In this document: positions 45,010-53,806 of the stretch, in pieces
How positions within the stretch are numbered: position 1 is the stretch's first letter
How the letters are laid out: every line of letters begins with the position of its first letter
Origin: an uncultured Parolsenella sp.
GTDB lineage: Bacteria; Actinomycetota; Coriobacteriia; Coriobacteriales; Atopobiaceae
Reading direction: 5' to 3'
Assembly: GCF_934660935.1 (NCBI RefSeq)
Contig: NZ_CAKUIH010000004.1
Span: 1 to 64,000, forward strand
DNA length: 64,000 nucleotides
Made by a program: the position numbers and the translations under genes
The notes under the pieces: generated by a model
What the model was told of the DNA's origin: nothing
The model's database searches: none
What the model saw: the letters and a program-made list of their open reading frames with translations, nothing else

Positions 45010-46158
45010 ATGGCGGCCTACTACGGCGGCAGGCTCAACTTCACGGAGGAGCAGTTCGAGGCAGTCCTCGACGCCCTCAACCTGCTCGCCTCGAAGAACT
45101 GCCCGCTCGTGGTGGGCCACGCGAAGGTGGAGGGCGGACAGGCCGCCCTCCCGCTCGCCTTCAAGTGCCAGGGCAAGAAGAAGGGCCTCGTCCTTGGCAG
45201 CGATTGCCCCACCATCGAGGAGGTGGAGGAGGTCTTCAAGGGCGCCACGCTCGAGGCGCGCCCCATTAACCCCAACGTCAAGGACAAGGCATCCCTCGAG
45301 ATCGCGCGCGAGCTCGAGCTTGCAAAGGAATGCCGTGCCATCTCGATGTCAGAGATTACGCCGGAAAACGAGGCGTTCTCCAAGCCCTTCTCGCGCCTTG
45401 CGGGCATGGACAGCCAAGTCCACCGCGTCGTCGAGCGCATGTGCGCCGCCAAGGCATACGGCCGCGACGCCATCTGCCTCCACACGATGCTGCTCGGCAA
45501 CCCCGGATCCGGCAAGACCACCTTCGCCCGCGAGCTGCACGAGTTCGGCCGTGCCGAGAAGGTGCTCGACGGCGAGTTCGTCGAGGCGCGCGCCGACGAT
45601 CTCGTGGCCCGCTACGTGGGCCACACGGCCAACCTCGTCCGCGCGGCATGGCAGCGCGCTCGCGGCGGCACGCTCTTCATCGACGAGGCCTACAAGCTGG
45701 CAGACACTGCCGAGTTTGGCCTTGAGGCCATCAACGCCCTGGTAGAGCTCATGGAGGCGGGGCGAGGCGATGTCATGGTGGTGGCAGCGGGATACCCCAC
45801 CCAGATGTCTCGCTTCCTCGATATCAACCCCGGCCTCACCTCGCGCTTCTCCCTTCGTCTCGACTTCGATGACTACGACGCCGAGGCCCTCGGGCACATA
45901 CTCGTCGACGTCTTCGCCCGTCAGCGCGGCGTGCAGGTCGCGCCGGATGCGCTGCCGCGCCTCGCCGGCGCCTGCCGCGCCCTCACCCGCTCAGACGACT
46001 ACGCCAACGCTCGCAGCGCCAGGACTCTGTTCGAGCGCTGGCTCATCAAGCAGGCGACCCTCGGCGCGGGAGACACGCTCACCGACGCGGCGCTCGAGGC
46101 GGCCCTCGCCGAGGACGCCTTGGCAAACCCGATCAAGCGCCCGATGGGTTTTGCGTAG
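45010..46158 (+). CDS. AAA+ ATPase of the CbxX/CfxQ (SpoVK, EccA-like) type
   Basis: A 382-residue protein. The C-terminal two thirds is a single AAA+ domain: Walker A LLGNPGSGKTT (Gly163 to Thr170), Walker B TLFIDEAYKL (221-230), sensor/arginine finger region NPGLTSRFSLRLDF, and the lid helix. GDVMVVAAGYP precedes the finger. The family includes rubisco activase CbxX, SpoVK and EccA1 of type VII secretion, all of which remodel protein complexes. The N-terminal 125 residues are unlike those relatives (no TPR) and may bind the partner encoded one base upstream. It ends the accessory cluster. The client protein is unknown. Confidence 0.88.
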   Translation: MAAYYGGRLNFTEEQFEAVLDALNLLASKNCPLVVGHAKVEGGQAALPLAFKCQGKKKGLVLGSDCPTIEEVEEVFKGATLEARPINPNVKDKASLEIARELELAKECRAISMSEITPENEAFSKPFSRLAGMDSQVHRVVERMCAAKAYGRDAICLHTMLLGNPGSGKTTFARELHEFGRAEKVLDGEFVEARADDLVARYVGHTANLVRAAWQRARGGTLFIDEAYKLADTAEFGLEAINALVELMEAGRGDVMVVAAGYPTQMSRFLDINPGLTSRFSLRLDFDDYDAEALGHILVDVFARQRGVQVAPDALPRLAGACRALTRSDDYANARSARTLFERWLIKQATLGAGDTLTDAALEAALAEDALANPIKRPMGFA

Positions 46159-46292
46159 CCGGGATGGCGAGACGGGGCGCGGGACCCATCCCAAGCGGTC
46201 CACGTAGCGGCAATGGCTATCATTAAGGTTTGTTTGTCGCCGTTCCGCCGATTGGACCTCACTTGGAGTTCAGCCCCTCTCACGCAGCCCGC

Positions 46293-48401
46293 ATGAGCCA
46301 CTCCCCCGCCCGCTGCATGCCCGCCTCGAGACGCGCCACCGTCGCCGTGTTCGACGCCTGCTTCGCGTTCGCCGCATGCGCCCTCGTCTGGCTCGCGCTC
46401 GCAACCCCCGCGCTCGCCTATGTCGACCCGAGTGTCATGACCTACACCATCCAGGCGCTCGCCGGCGTCGCCGTCGCACTCTCCGCCGTTCTCGGCGTGG
46501 TGTGGCGTCGCGCCCGCCGCGCGCTGCTGCGCGCCCTCCACGTCGACGAGAACACGGGCAAGTGCGTCGAGGCCGAGGCGCACGCCTGCTCGGACCAGGC
46601 ATCCCTCGTCTCCGCTGACGAACGCGCCCGCGCCATGCTCTCCGCACGCGTCGAGCACCCCGCGCCCACCCTCTCCTGGCGCGCTCGCCTCATGCTCGCG
46701 CTCATCGTTTCGCTCTCGCTTACGTACTGCCTCTTCTTCGTGTCGCCCCTCGAGGTGGTCATCCCCGGCTTCCAGTCTCTCTCGTTCACCCTGGCCAACG
46801 TCTGGCTGCCGCTCATCGCGCTCGTGGCGCTGACGGGCACGGCGCTTGCGCTCGCCACCTCGCTTACCCGCGGCCGCGCATTCGACGTCGTCCTCACCAT
46901 CGTCGCAGCCATCTGCCTCTGTGCCCTGCTCCAGGAACTCGTGCTCAATAAGTCGCTTCCCACGGCTGACGGCTCGCCCGTCGACTGGGCCTCCTATCAC
47001 CGCAGGACAACGATCTCGAGCATCGCCTGGATCGTCATTCTCGCGGCGGCGGCGCTCCTCGCCTGGAAGCGACCCCTCGCAAGCCGCGTCACCGCCGTGA
47101 CGTGCTGCCTCGTCATCGTCATCACCCAGAGCGTCGCCCTCTGCGCCCTCGGCTTCCAGAACGCCGAGGCCTTAACTCGCCCAACGGTGACCAAGGAGGG
47201 CCTCACCACCGTCTCGACCAAGAGCAACGTCGTGGTGTTCGTCCTCGACATGTTCGACACCAAGGACATGGACGACGTCATGGAGCAGTACCCGGACGCC
47301 GCGGATGACCTCGGTGGATTCACCTGGTACCGCAACTCCCTCGGTTCCGTCACCCCCACGCGCTATGGCGTTCCCTTCATCGTCACCGGCCATGACTTCG
47401 ACCCCTCGCTGGACGAGTTCACCACGGCGGACCTCGAGTCCTGGTTCTCGGACCGCAATCTCCTCGACGTCGCAGCCGAGCAGGGCTATTCCGTGGGCGT
47501 CTACTCGGACTCCGTGTCCTACGGCGCGAACGCCCTCGCGAGCAAGACGATGAACGTGCACACCGTCGAGCCCTACATCGCCAACTTCCTGAGCTGCGCC
47601 AAGGCCCTTGGCGGATGCGGCCTCTACCGCGATCTCCCCTACGCTCTGAAGCCGTTCCTCTGGTTCACGACGGACCAGCTCAACGAGGCCATCGCACCCT
47701 CTGACACCGAATCCGCAGATAAGACGCCCTACGTCTTCGATGACAAGGGCATGCACGCGCTCCTCTCCGAGCCCTGCCTCACCGCCACCGACGACTCCGC
47801 CGGCGGCGCTTACCGCGTCATTCACTGCCAGGGCACCCACTGGCCCTACACCATGGACGAGAACGGCAACACCGTCACGACCACGCAGGACCACGCGTCC
47901 ATGATCGCGCAGGGTCGCGGCTCGCTCGACATCGTCGAGGAGTACATCGAGCAGCTCAAGGAGCTCGGCGTGTATGACCAGACCACCATCGTCATCACTG
48001 CGGACCACGGCGTCTGGCCCTGGGGACACGAAGAGCTCACGAAGACCACCTCGCCGATCCTACTCGTGAAGCCCGCCGGCGCGGACGCCTCGCAGCCGCT
48101 CGCCATCAGCGAGGTCCCCACCGGTCACGTCGACCTGCCGGCCACGCTCGAGTGGGCCGTGGGTGCCTGGGACGAAACCGACACGGACGGTGCCTGCGGA
48201 AACTCATCTGTCCTCGCGGGCAGCACGCCCGTCTTCATGGTCTCCGACGACCCGCGCCCCCGCTACTTCTTCTGGAACAACCACGACGGCAAACATGACC
48301 TGAGCTTCCTCGAGTACGAGGTTGACGGCGACGCCAATGACTTCTCTGACTGGAGACTTACCGGCCGCAGATGGAACATTGACGTCGACGGGTACAATTA
48401 G
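46293..48401 (+). CDS. Membrane-anchored sulfatase/phosphoglycerol-transferase-fold protein
   Basis: An alkaline-phosphatase-superfamily protein of about 702 residues. The N-terminal third has about six membrane helices, beginning with a segment containing YVDPSVMTYTIQALAGVAVAL seen in envelope-assembly sulfatases. The C-terminal domain has metal-site motifs: VVVFVLDMFDTKDMDD, the threonine in SVTPTRYGVP at the place of the LTA-synthase nucleophile, HCQGTHWPYTM, and VITADHGVWPWGHEEL. It probably modifies a glycopolymer outside the membrane. The start is uncertain: an ATG at 46293 (used here) or a TTG at 46230 with no clear ribosome site. It precedes the glycosyltransferase gene by 54 bases. 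Confidence 0.82.
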   Translation: MSHSPARCMPASRRATVAVFDACFAFAACALVWLALATPALAYVDPSVMTYTIQALAGVAVALSAVLGVVWRRARRALLRALHVDENTGKCVEAEAHACSDQASLVSADERARAMLSARVEHPAPTLSWRARLMLALIVSLSLTYCLFFVSPLEVVIPGFQSLSFTLANVWLPLIALVALTGTALALATSLTRGRAFDVVLTIVAAICLCALLQELVLNKSLPTADGSPVDWASYHRRTTISSIAWIVILAAAALLAWKRPLASRVTAVTCCLVIVITQSVALCALGFQNAEALTRPTVTKEGLTTVSTKSNVVVFVLDMFDTKDMDDVMEQYPDAADDLGGFTWYRNSLGSVTPTRYGVPFIVTGHDFDPSLDEFTTADLESWFSDRNLLDVAAEQGYSVGVYSDSVSYGANALASKTMNVHTVEPYIANFLSCAKALGGCGLYRDLPYALKPFLWFTTDQLNEAIAPSDTESADKTPYVFDDKGMHALLSEPCLTATDDSAGGAYRVIHCQGTHWPYTMDENGNTVTTTQDHASMIAQGRGSLDIVEEYIEQLKELGVYDQTTIVITADHGVWPWGHEELTKTTSPILLVKPAGADASQPLAISEVPTGHVDLPATLEWAVGAWDETDTDGACGNSSVLAGSTPVFMVSDDPRPRYFFWNNHDGKHDLSFLEYEVDGDANDFSDWRLTGRRWNIDVDGYN

Positions 48402-48455
48402 CCGTCGGACGCACGAACCCCGCGCCCACAACAACACGCAACCAATGGAGCACCC

Positions 48456-49424
48456 ATGCGCAAGCCGCCTGTCCTAGCCATCGTCATCCCCTGCTACAAC
48501 GAGGAGGAGGTCCTGCCGATCACGAGCGGCCTGTTCAAGGCCGAGCTCGAGGACCTCGTCGCCAAGGGCAAGGTCGACCCGGCGAGCCACGTCCTGCTCG
48601 TCAACGACGGCTCGAGGGACCGCACCTGGGAGCTCATCGAGGGCCTTGCGGCCTCGGACCCGGCGTTCCGCGGCTGCTCGCTCTCCCGCAACCGCGGCCA
48701 CCAGAACGCCCTGCTCGGCGGCCTCATGGAGGCGCGCGGCCGCTGCGACGCCACCATCTCGATCGACTGCGACGGCCAGGACGACATCGCGACGATGGAG
48801 GCCATGGTCGACGCCTACCTCGACGGCTGCGACGTCGTCTACGGCGTGCGCTCGAGCCGCGAGACGGACACGTTCTTCAAGCGCTTCACCGCGCAGTCCT
48901 TCTACCGCCTGCTCTCCTCGATGGGCGTGGAGTGCGTCTACAACCACGCCGACTACCGCCTCCTGGGCGCCCGCGCCCTCGACGCGCTCGCCGAGTTCCG
49001 CGAGGTCAACCTGTTCCTGCGCGGCATGGTGCCGCTCGTGGGCTTCAGGAGCACGAGCGTCTACTACGAGCGCCACGAGCGCATGGCGGGCGAGTCGCAC
49101 TACCCGCTCTCCAAGATGCTGGCGCTCGCCGTCAACGGCATCACGAGCCTGTCGGTCAAGCCGATCCGCCTGATCACGTGGACGGGCCTCGCCGTGGCGC
49201 TCGCGAGCCTGGTGGCCATCGTGTGGGTGCTCGTCGCCCACGCCGCCGGCGCGACCGTCGCCGGCTGGGCCTCCACCACCGCCGCGGTGTGCTTCATGGG
49301 CGGCGTCCAGATGCTGTCGCTCGGCGTGATCGGCGAGTACGTCGGCAAGATCTACCTCGAGAGCAAGCACAGGCCCCGCTACGTCATCTCCGAGCGCACC
49401 TGGGAGAAGGGCGAGGAGGAGTAG
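48456..49424 (+). CDS. Glycosyltransferase family 2, GtrB/DPM1-like
   Basis: A 322-residue protein. The GT-A domain (about 1-225) shows VIPCYNEEEVLP, LLVNDGSRDRTWE, LSRNRGHQNALLGG and the metal-binding DCDGQDD; two C-terminal membrane helices (about 235-260 and 268-292) anchor it. This architecture matches the bactoprenol glucosyl transferases GtrB and dolichol-phosphate-mannose synthases, which load a sugar onto a polyprenyl phosphate. A GtrA-like flippase lies convergent just downstream, completing a lipid-linked sugar system; the final transferase may be the upstream membrane protein or lie elsewhere. Confidence 0.9.
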   Translation: MRKPPVLAIVIPCYNEEEVLPITSGLFKAELEDLVAKGKVDPASHVLLVNDGSRDRTWELIEGLAASDPAFRGCSLSRNRGHQNALLGGLMEARGRCDATISIDCDGQDDIATMEAMVDAYLDGCDVVYGVRSSRETDTFFKRFTAQSFYRLLSSMGVECVYNHADYRLLGARALDALAEFREVNLFLRGMVPLVGFRSTSVYYERHERMAGESHYPLSKMLALAVNGITSLSVKPIRLITWTGLAVALASLVAIVWVLVAHAAGATVAGWASTTAAVCFMGGVQMLSLGVIGEYVGKIYLESKHRPRYVISERTWEKGEEE

Positions 49425-49500
49425 GGCGGACGCCGGGCCACTCAGCAGCCGCCACGCCAGGTATCACTCGCCAAGCAATCCAATAGCAGCCACGACACAC

Positions 49501-49560
49501 AAAAGCGCGCCCGCCGAACTCAGCTCTCCCATGAGAGACATGTTCGGCGGGCGCGTTGTT
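49501..49560. terminator. Bidirectional terminator between gtrB-like and gtrA-like genes
   Basis: CGCGCCCGCCGAAC (49506-49519) and GTTCGGCGGGCGCG (49542-49555) form a perfect 14-bp stem with TTGTTTCTTG on the plus side and CTTTTG on the minus side, serving both convergent genes. Confidence 0.88.
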
Positions 49561-49601
49561 TCTTGCGCTTTACGCTCGGCCAAGACCGGCTCAGGCAGCC
49601 C

Positions 49602-50009
49602 CTACTCCGCGGAGTCGCCGGCGTCGAGCCACTTCTTGCGCGAGACGAAGTTCCAGACCATGACGATCGCCGTCGCGACGAGCTTGGTGACGGTAACCAT
49701 CAGCGCGGAGTTACCCAGCACGTTCACGCCGATCACCATGATGACCTCGTTGATGACAAGGCCAATCGCGGAGAGGATCACGAAGATCGTGAACTCGCGG
49801 CGACGGCTGATGTCGTCGCGGCGTGTGAAGACATAGTGCATGCTCGCCGCGTAGTTGAACACCACGGACACGACGAACGAGATGCTCGCCGAAATGACCG
49901 GATCCATGCCGATGACCTGGGAGAGCAGCATGAGCACGCCGTAATCGATGAGGAACGCGATGGCTCCCACCACGCCGAACTTAAGGAACTGCTCGATAAG
50001 ACCCTTCAT
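49602..50009 (-). CDS. GtrA-family membrane protein (lipid-linked sugar flippase)
   Basis: A 135-residue protein with four membrane helices and the GtrA opening FLKFGVVGAIAFLIDYGVLMLL, followed by ASISFVVSVVFNYAASMHYVF and the end VWNFVSRKKWL. Members are thought to move polyprenyl-phosphate-linked sugars across the membrane. GGAG stands six bases before the ATG at 50009; the longer frame upstream runs through spacer repeats and is rejected. It is convergent with the GtrB-like gene, its likely partner. Confidence 0.88.
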   Translation of the reverse strand: MKGLIEQFLKFGVVGAIAFLIDYGVLMLLSQVIGMDPVISASISFVVSVVFNYAASMHYVFTRRDDISRRREFTIFVILSAIGLVINEVIMVIGVNVLGNSALMVTVTKLVATAIVMVWNFVSRKKWLDAGDSAE

Positions 50010-50112
50010 GCCACACTCCCAAATATGCGCATCACTCGGTTTTTCATCCAAGAGGATAGACCCGTAGCTTGCCGGTTCACATAATCTGGAGAAAAGCACC
50101 TGGTCTTTGCAC

Positions 50113-50213
50113 CCAGCGCCCGCCATTCTGGGTATCCGAGGCTCTCGCCAGTACGCGAATCCGAGTGCCCAAGGCTCCCGACGGCATTCCATTCTGGGCG
50201 TCCGAGGCTCTCG
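50113..50213. repeat. Imperfect direct repeat upstream of the GtrA-like gene
   Basis: CATTCTGGG(T/C)(A/G)TCCGAGGCTCTCG occurs at about 50122-50145 and 50189-50212. It is part of a spacer (50010-50574) without a gene. Confidence 0.65.
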
Positions 50214-50273
50214 ATTGGCAAATCTCGCTTCAAATAGCTCTCTTTCGGCCTCTCAAACCGGTCATTTTATTTA

Positions 50274-50413
50274 GGGATAGCGACTGTGAGCAGCCAATTG
50301 GCCTTCGTCCGAGTAGACCCCGCCTTCGGATTTGCAAAACCACAGGTCAGCAATGTGCGTAATAGGGGGACTACTTCGGCGAGATTGGTTTGGCTGCTCA
50401 CTGTCGCTATCCC
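50274..50413. repeat. 140-bp element with 24-bp terminal inverted repeats
   Basis: The left arm 50274-50297 (core GGGATAGCGAC-T-GTGAGCAGCC) and right arm 50390-50413 are inverted copies that differ only at the central base. The 92 bases between them are not open for coding. AT-rich bases flank both ends. Possibilities are a MITE-like element, a structured RNA, or paired binding sites. Confidence 0.8.
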
Positions 50414-50484
50414 CTATTTCTAGGCAGCAATTGAAGCGCTAACGGGAGCATTCGAGCCGCCAATACCTGACCTCAAGCGCCCAA

Positions 50485-50525
50485 ACAACGAAAAGGCGCG
50501 GGACGCCATGTTGACGTCCCGCACC
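50485..50525 (-). terminator. Terminator after the phosphoglucomutase gene
   Basis: GGCGCGGGACG (50495-50505) pairs with CGTCCCGCACC (50515-50525), one wobble/mismatch, followed on the minus strand by TTTTCGTTG. Confidence 0.82.
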
Positions 50526-50574
50526 TTCTTGACAGTTAGCTCAATGAGCGAACGAAAGGCAGCGTCTGCGCAGG

Positions 50575-52299
50575 CTAGGCCAGGAGCTGCGTCTTCGCGA
50601 CCTCGGCGAGCTTGTCGTTAAGCGCCTGCGACTCCTCGCGCGTAGCACCGTTGCTGAACAGGTAGGCCTTAATCTTCGGCTCGGTGCCAGACGGGCGAAC
50701 GATAACCTTGACGCCCTCGCCCAGCTGGAACTCGAGCACGTTGCTCTTGGGAAGCAGCTGCTTGGGGCAGCTACCATCGCCACCGGCAACAGCCATCTCG
50801 ACGTCGGCCTTGTAGTCAACGAAGCCCTCGACGGGCATGCCGGCAATCTCGGCGGGCGGGTTCTCGCGCAGACCGCTCATGATGGCGGCCATCTTATCCG
50901 CACCTGCGGCACCCGGGAAGCTCACGTTCACGACGCCGTTCAGGTAGTAGCCATACTCCTGGTAGAGGGCCTCCATGGCCTCGTACAGGTCCATACCGCG
51001 CTCGGCGTACCAAGCGGCCATCTCGCAGGTGAGCATGCTCGCCACGATGGCGTCCTTGTCGCGAGCGTGAAGGCCAACGAGGTAGCCATAGCTCTCCTCG
51101 AAGCCCATGAGGAAGCGCTCGGGCTCGCCGGCCTCGACGAGCTGGTCCATCTGGCCGCCGATGTTCTTGAAGCCGGTCAGCACGCGACGGACCTCGAAGC
51201 CATAGTGCTTGGCCAAGGCGTCCGGCATGGCGGTGGAGACGATCGTGGTGACGACGACCTTGCGGCTCACGTCCTCGCCCGCCTCGGCCTTCATGCGTGC
51301 GAGCCAGTCGATGAGAAGGATGCCCATCTCGTTGCCCGTGAGCAGCTTGTAGTCGCCGTCGTGCGGCACGGCGACGCCCATGCGGTCCGCGTCGGGGTCA
51401 GTCGCGAGCATGAGGTCAGGGTGGACCTTATCGCAGAGCTCAAGACCCTTCTCGAGCGCTTCGCGGAACTCGGGGTTGGGATAGGGGCAGGTCGGGAAGT
51501 TGCCATCCGGCTCGGCCTGCTCGGGAACCACAGTGACGTTGGTGATGCCAACGCGCGCGAGGATCTTGTTCATGCACTCGATGCCCGTGCCGTTGAGCGG
51601 CGTGTAGACAACGGAGAAGTCCGGATTGGGCTTGGCGCCGATGGACTGGGACGCGACGGCGTCGATGAAGCGGTCGAGGACCTCGTCCGGAGTCCACTCC
51701 ACGAGGCCCTTGGCCACGGCCTCGTCGAAGTCCATGTGCTTCACGCCGGTGAAGATGTCGGTCTCGTTGATGGTGTTCTGGATCTCGTCAGCAGCCTCGT
51801 TCGCGATCTGGCAACCATCCTCGCCGTAGACCTTGTAACCGTTGTACGGCGCCGGGTTGTGGCTGGCGGTAACGCAGATGCCCGCGGAGCACTTGAGGTC
51901 GCGCGTGGCGAAGGAGAGCGTCGGCACCGGCTCGATGCGCGGATAGACGTAGGACTTGATGCCGTTGGCGGCGAGAACGCCGGCGGCGGCCTTCACGAAG
52001 TCCTCGCCCTTGTTGCGGGAATCGCGCGCGATGGCGACGGTGGGGTTCTCATAGTGGGCGTTGAGGTACGTGGCGAGGCCCTGGCTGGCCTGCGACACCG
52101 TGTAGACGTTCATGCGGTTCGTGCCAACGCCCAGCGTGCCGCGCAGGCCCGCGGTGCCAAAGGCGAGGCTCCGATAGAACGCATCCGAGAGCTTCTCGGG
52201 ATCGGGATCTGCCATGAGTTCGTCGAGCTCGGCCGCGAGATCAGGCTCGGTGACGTTGTCCTTCCAAAGCTGCGCGGTGACAGCGATCTTGTCGTCCAT
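50575..52299 (-). CDS. Phosphoglucomutase/phosphomannomutase (alpha-D-phosphohexomutase family)
   Basis: A 574-residue enzyme converting glucose 1-phosphate and glucose 6-phosphate (or the mannose pair). The phosphoserine loop is TASHNPAPYNGYK, the metal loop DPDADRMG, the sugar-binding loop GFEESYGYL, and the phosphate-binding loop RPSGTEPKIK. The length and FGTAGLRG near the N terminus fit the PgcA/PGM2 branch. The ATG at 52299 has GGGGGAG upstream; the longer frame is rejected. It links glycolysis to envelope sugar synthesis, in keeping with the neighbouring glycosyltransferase. Confidence 0.94.
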   Translation of the reverse strand: MDDKIAVTAQLWKDNVTEPDLAAELDELMADPDPEKLSDAFYRSLAFGTAGLRGTLGVGTNRMNVYTVSQASQGLATYLNAHYENPTVAIARDSRNKGEDFVKAAAGVLAANGIKSYVYPRIEPVPTLSFATRDLKCSAGICVTASHNPAPYNGYKVYGEDGCQIANEAADEIQNTINETDIFTGVKHMDFDEAVAKGLVEWTPDEVLDRFIDAVASQSIGAKPNPDFSVVYTPLNGTGIECMNKILARVGITNVTVVPEQAEPDGNFPTCPYPNPEFREALEKGLELCDKVHPDLMLATDPDADRMGVAVPHDGDYKLLTGNEMGILLIDWLARMKAEAGEDVSRKVVVTTIVSTAMPDALAKHYGFEVRRVLTGFKNIGGQMDQLVEAGEPERFLMGFEESYGYLVGLHARDKDAIVASMLTCEMAAWYAERGMDLYEAMEALYQEYGYYLNGVVNVSFPGAAGADKMAAIMSGLRENPPAEIAGMPVEGFVDYKADVEMAVAGGDGSCPKQLLPKSNVLEFQLGEGVKVIVRPSGTEPKIKAYLFSNGATREESQALNDKLAEVAKTQLLA

Positions 52300-52413
52300 T
52301 GCGTGCTCCCCCTTTTTCTCGGCACACGACAGCGAAACTGTCGGGCGCTCGTTACTCATATGTTCAAGTGTATCCCGGCGAACTCCGCACAACCACACCT
52401 GTCGGCGGATGGG

Positions 52414-52455
52414 CGAAAAAGAGACCCGTAGCGCCGCCCTAGCGCCACGGGTCTC
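52414..52455 (-). terminator. Terminator after the EIIB-SIS gene
   Basis: GAGACCCGTAGCGC (52421-52434) pairs with GCGCCACGGGTCTC (52442-52455), one mismatch, followed on the minus strand by TTTTTCG. Confidence 0.88.
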
Positions 52456-52557
52456 TCGTCTTACGTTCTTCGACTGCGCCGTGCCGTCACGAAGCGAACG
52501 CCGGCCCTCACGCGGAGCCGCGTCTTACGCAACCGGGCACGAAAGCCAAATGTCGAG

Positions 52558-53454
52558 CTACTTGCCCTCGCGGATGGAAGCGCCGAGGGATCCGCCCGGG
52601 TGCCACTTCACATACTGCTTCGGGTCGAGGCCGAAGTCCTCCTGGAGCAGGATGGACAGGCTCTGGAGCATGAGGATCTCGACGATGATGGAGGCACGGG
52701 GCGGCTTGTTCATCGGGTCGCCCTCCTCCTTCACGCCGGCGATGAGGGTGACGTCGCCCTCCTTGGCCAGCCAGCTGTCGGGGTTGCCGGTGAGGGAGAT
52801 GATCTTCACGCCGTTGCCCTTGAGGCAGGTGACGGTGGCCTTGAGCTCGGAGGTGTTGCCCGAGTTGGAGATGGCGATGACGACGTCGCCCGGCATGACC
52901 TGGCCAGCGGAGCCATGGACGCACTCGGTGCCGTGAAGCTCGTAGGTGGGGGTGCCAGTGGAGGAGAAGAGCGAGGCGGCATAGCCGGAGACGTGGCCGG
53001 GCTTGCCGATGCCGGTGACATGCAGACGGCCACCCTTGGCCTCGGCATCCTGGATCAGGCGCTTGGCAGCGGTGATGGAGTCGTAGTCAATGCTGTCAAT
53101 GAAGGCCTTGACCTGCTCCTGCATGATGCCCAGGAAGACATCGACACGGGCCTTGTCGTCGGCAGCGGAAGGCATGCCGTCATAGGCGTTGATGAACTCA
53201 CCCATCTTCTGACCAATCTCCTCTTCGTTGGTGATATCAAAGATGCTCACGATGTGCGGGAACTTGCCCTCGATCTCCGAGGCGAGGTCGCTCATCGTAA
53301 CGATGACGTCACCGTCGAAGCCGACGAGATCGTCGAGCTTACCGTGGTTGACCTCAATCTTGTAGCCGCGCTTGGCACAGATCTGCTCGATCTTGGTCTG
53401 GAGCAGCATGCTGGAGCCAACGCCAGCACGGCAGACAACCAATGCCTTGACCAT
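52558..53454 (-). CDS. Fusion of a PTS EIIB domain with a SIS sugar-phosphate isomerase domain
   Basis: A 298-residue protein. Residues 1-95 are a PTS IIB domain of the ascorbate/galactitol type: VKALVVCRAGVGSSMLLQTK, with Cys8 as the phosphoacceptor. Residues about 120-298 are a SIS domain close to KdsD/GutQ isomerases (HVTGIGKPGHVSGYAASLF, VVIAISNSGNTSEL, VKWHPGGSLGASI). EIIB passes phosphate from the PTS to incoming sugar; the SIS part would isomerise a sugar phosphate. A direct fusion is unusual and may tie isomerase activity to PTS phosphorylation. The ATG at 53454 has GAGAGG eight bases upstream. No EIIA or EIIC is adjacent. Confidence 0.85.
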   Translation of the reverse strand: MVKALVVCRAGVGSSMLLQTKIEQICAKRGYKIEVNHGKLDDLVGFDGDVIVTMSDLASEIEGKFPHIVSIFDITNEEEIGQKMGEFINAYDGMPSAADDKARVDVFLGIMQEQVKAFIDSIDYDSITAAKRLIQDAEAKGGRLHVTGIGKPGHVSGYAASLFSSTGTPTYELHGTECVHGSAGQVMPGDVVIAISNSGNTSELKATVTCLKGNGVKIISLTGNPDSWLAKEGDVTLIAGVKEEGDPMNKPPRASIIVEILMLQSLSILLQEDFGLDPKQYVKWHPGGSLGASIREGK

Positions 53455-53623
53455 GCGAAACACCTCTCTGTCGCGTCCGTTGTCGTTGCGAAAGCGGTCA
53501 TACCCGCTTACTTAACAACTTAACTAACGAGCATATGATACTCGCACTTCTCGTTTTCAAGACAGATGGGAAACGGATTTTTCACAATTGCGAAGCGCGT
53601 GCGGGCGAGCCCCGGCGCGCTGA

Positions 53624-53713
53624 GCACAGACGGGTCCGGGCTCAGCGACGAGGTGAGCTCAGACGGGACCGTCGCAGTGACGCGACGGGCACAGACGGGT
53701 CCGGGCTCAGCGA
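53624..53713. repeat. 25-bp exact direct repeat in the spacer before the SDR gene
   Basis: Bases 53624-53648 and 53689-53713 are identical (core CAGACGGGTCCGGGCTCAGC); a decayed copy (CTCAGACGGGACCG) lies between them. The spacer 53455-53806 has no gene. Confidence 0.85.
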
Positions 53714-53806
53714 GTTCCGCCTCGGCGCCGTGACGAGGACCAGACAGTTGTATCTTGGGCGGTAGCACGCGCGACAGCACGCAGGACTCAAGCGAAAGGG
53801 GATCGT

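Noticed and set aside
43563..45011. Minus-strand open frame of 482 codons opposite the YbjN-like genes
   Set aside because: It runs across three genes with good ribosome sites and shows no domain.
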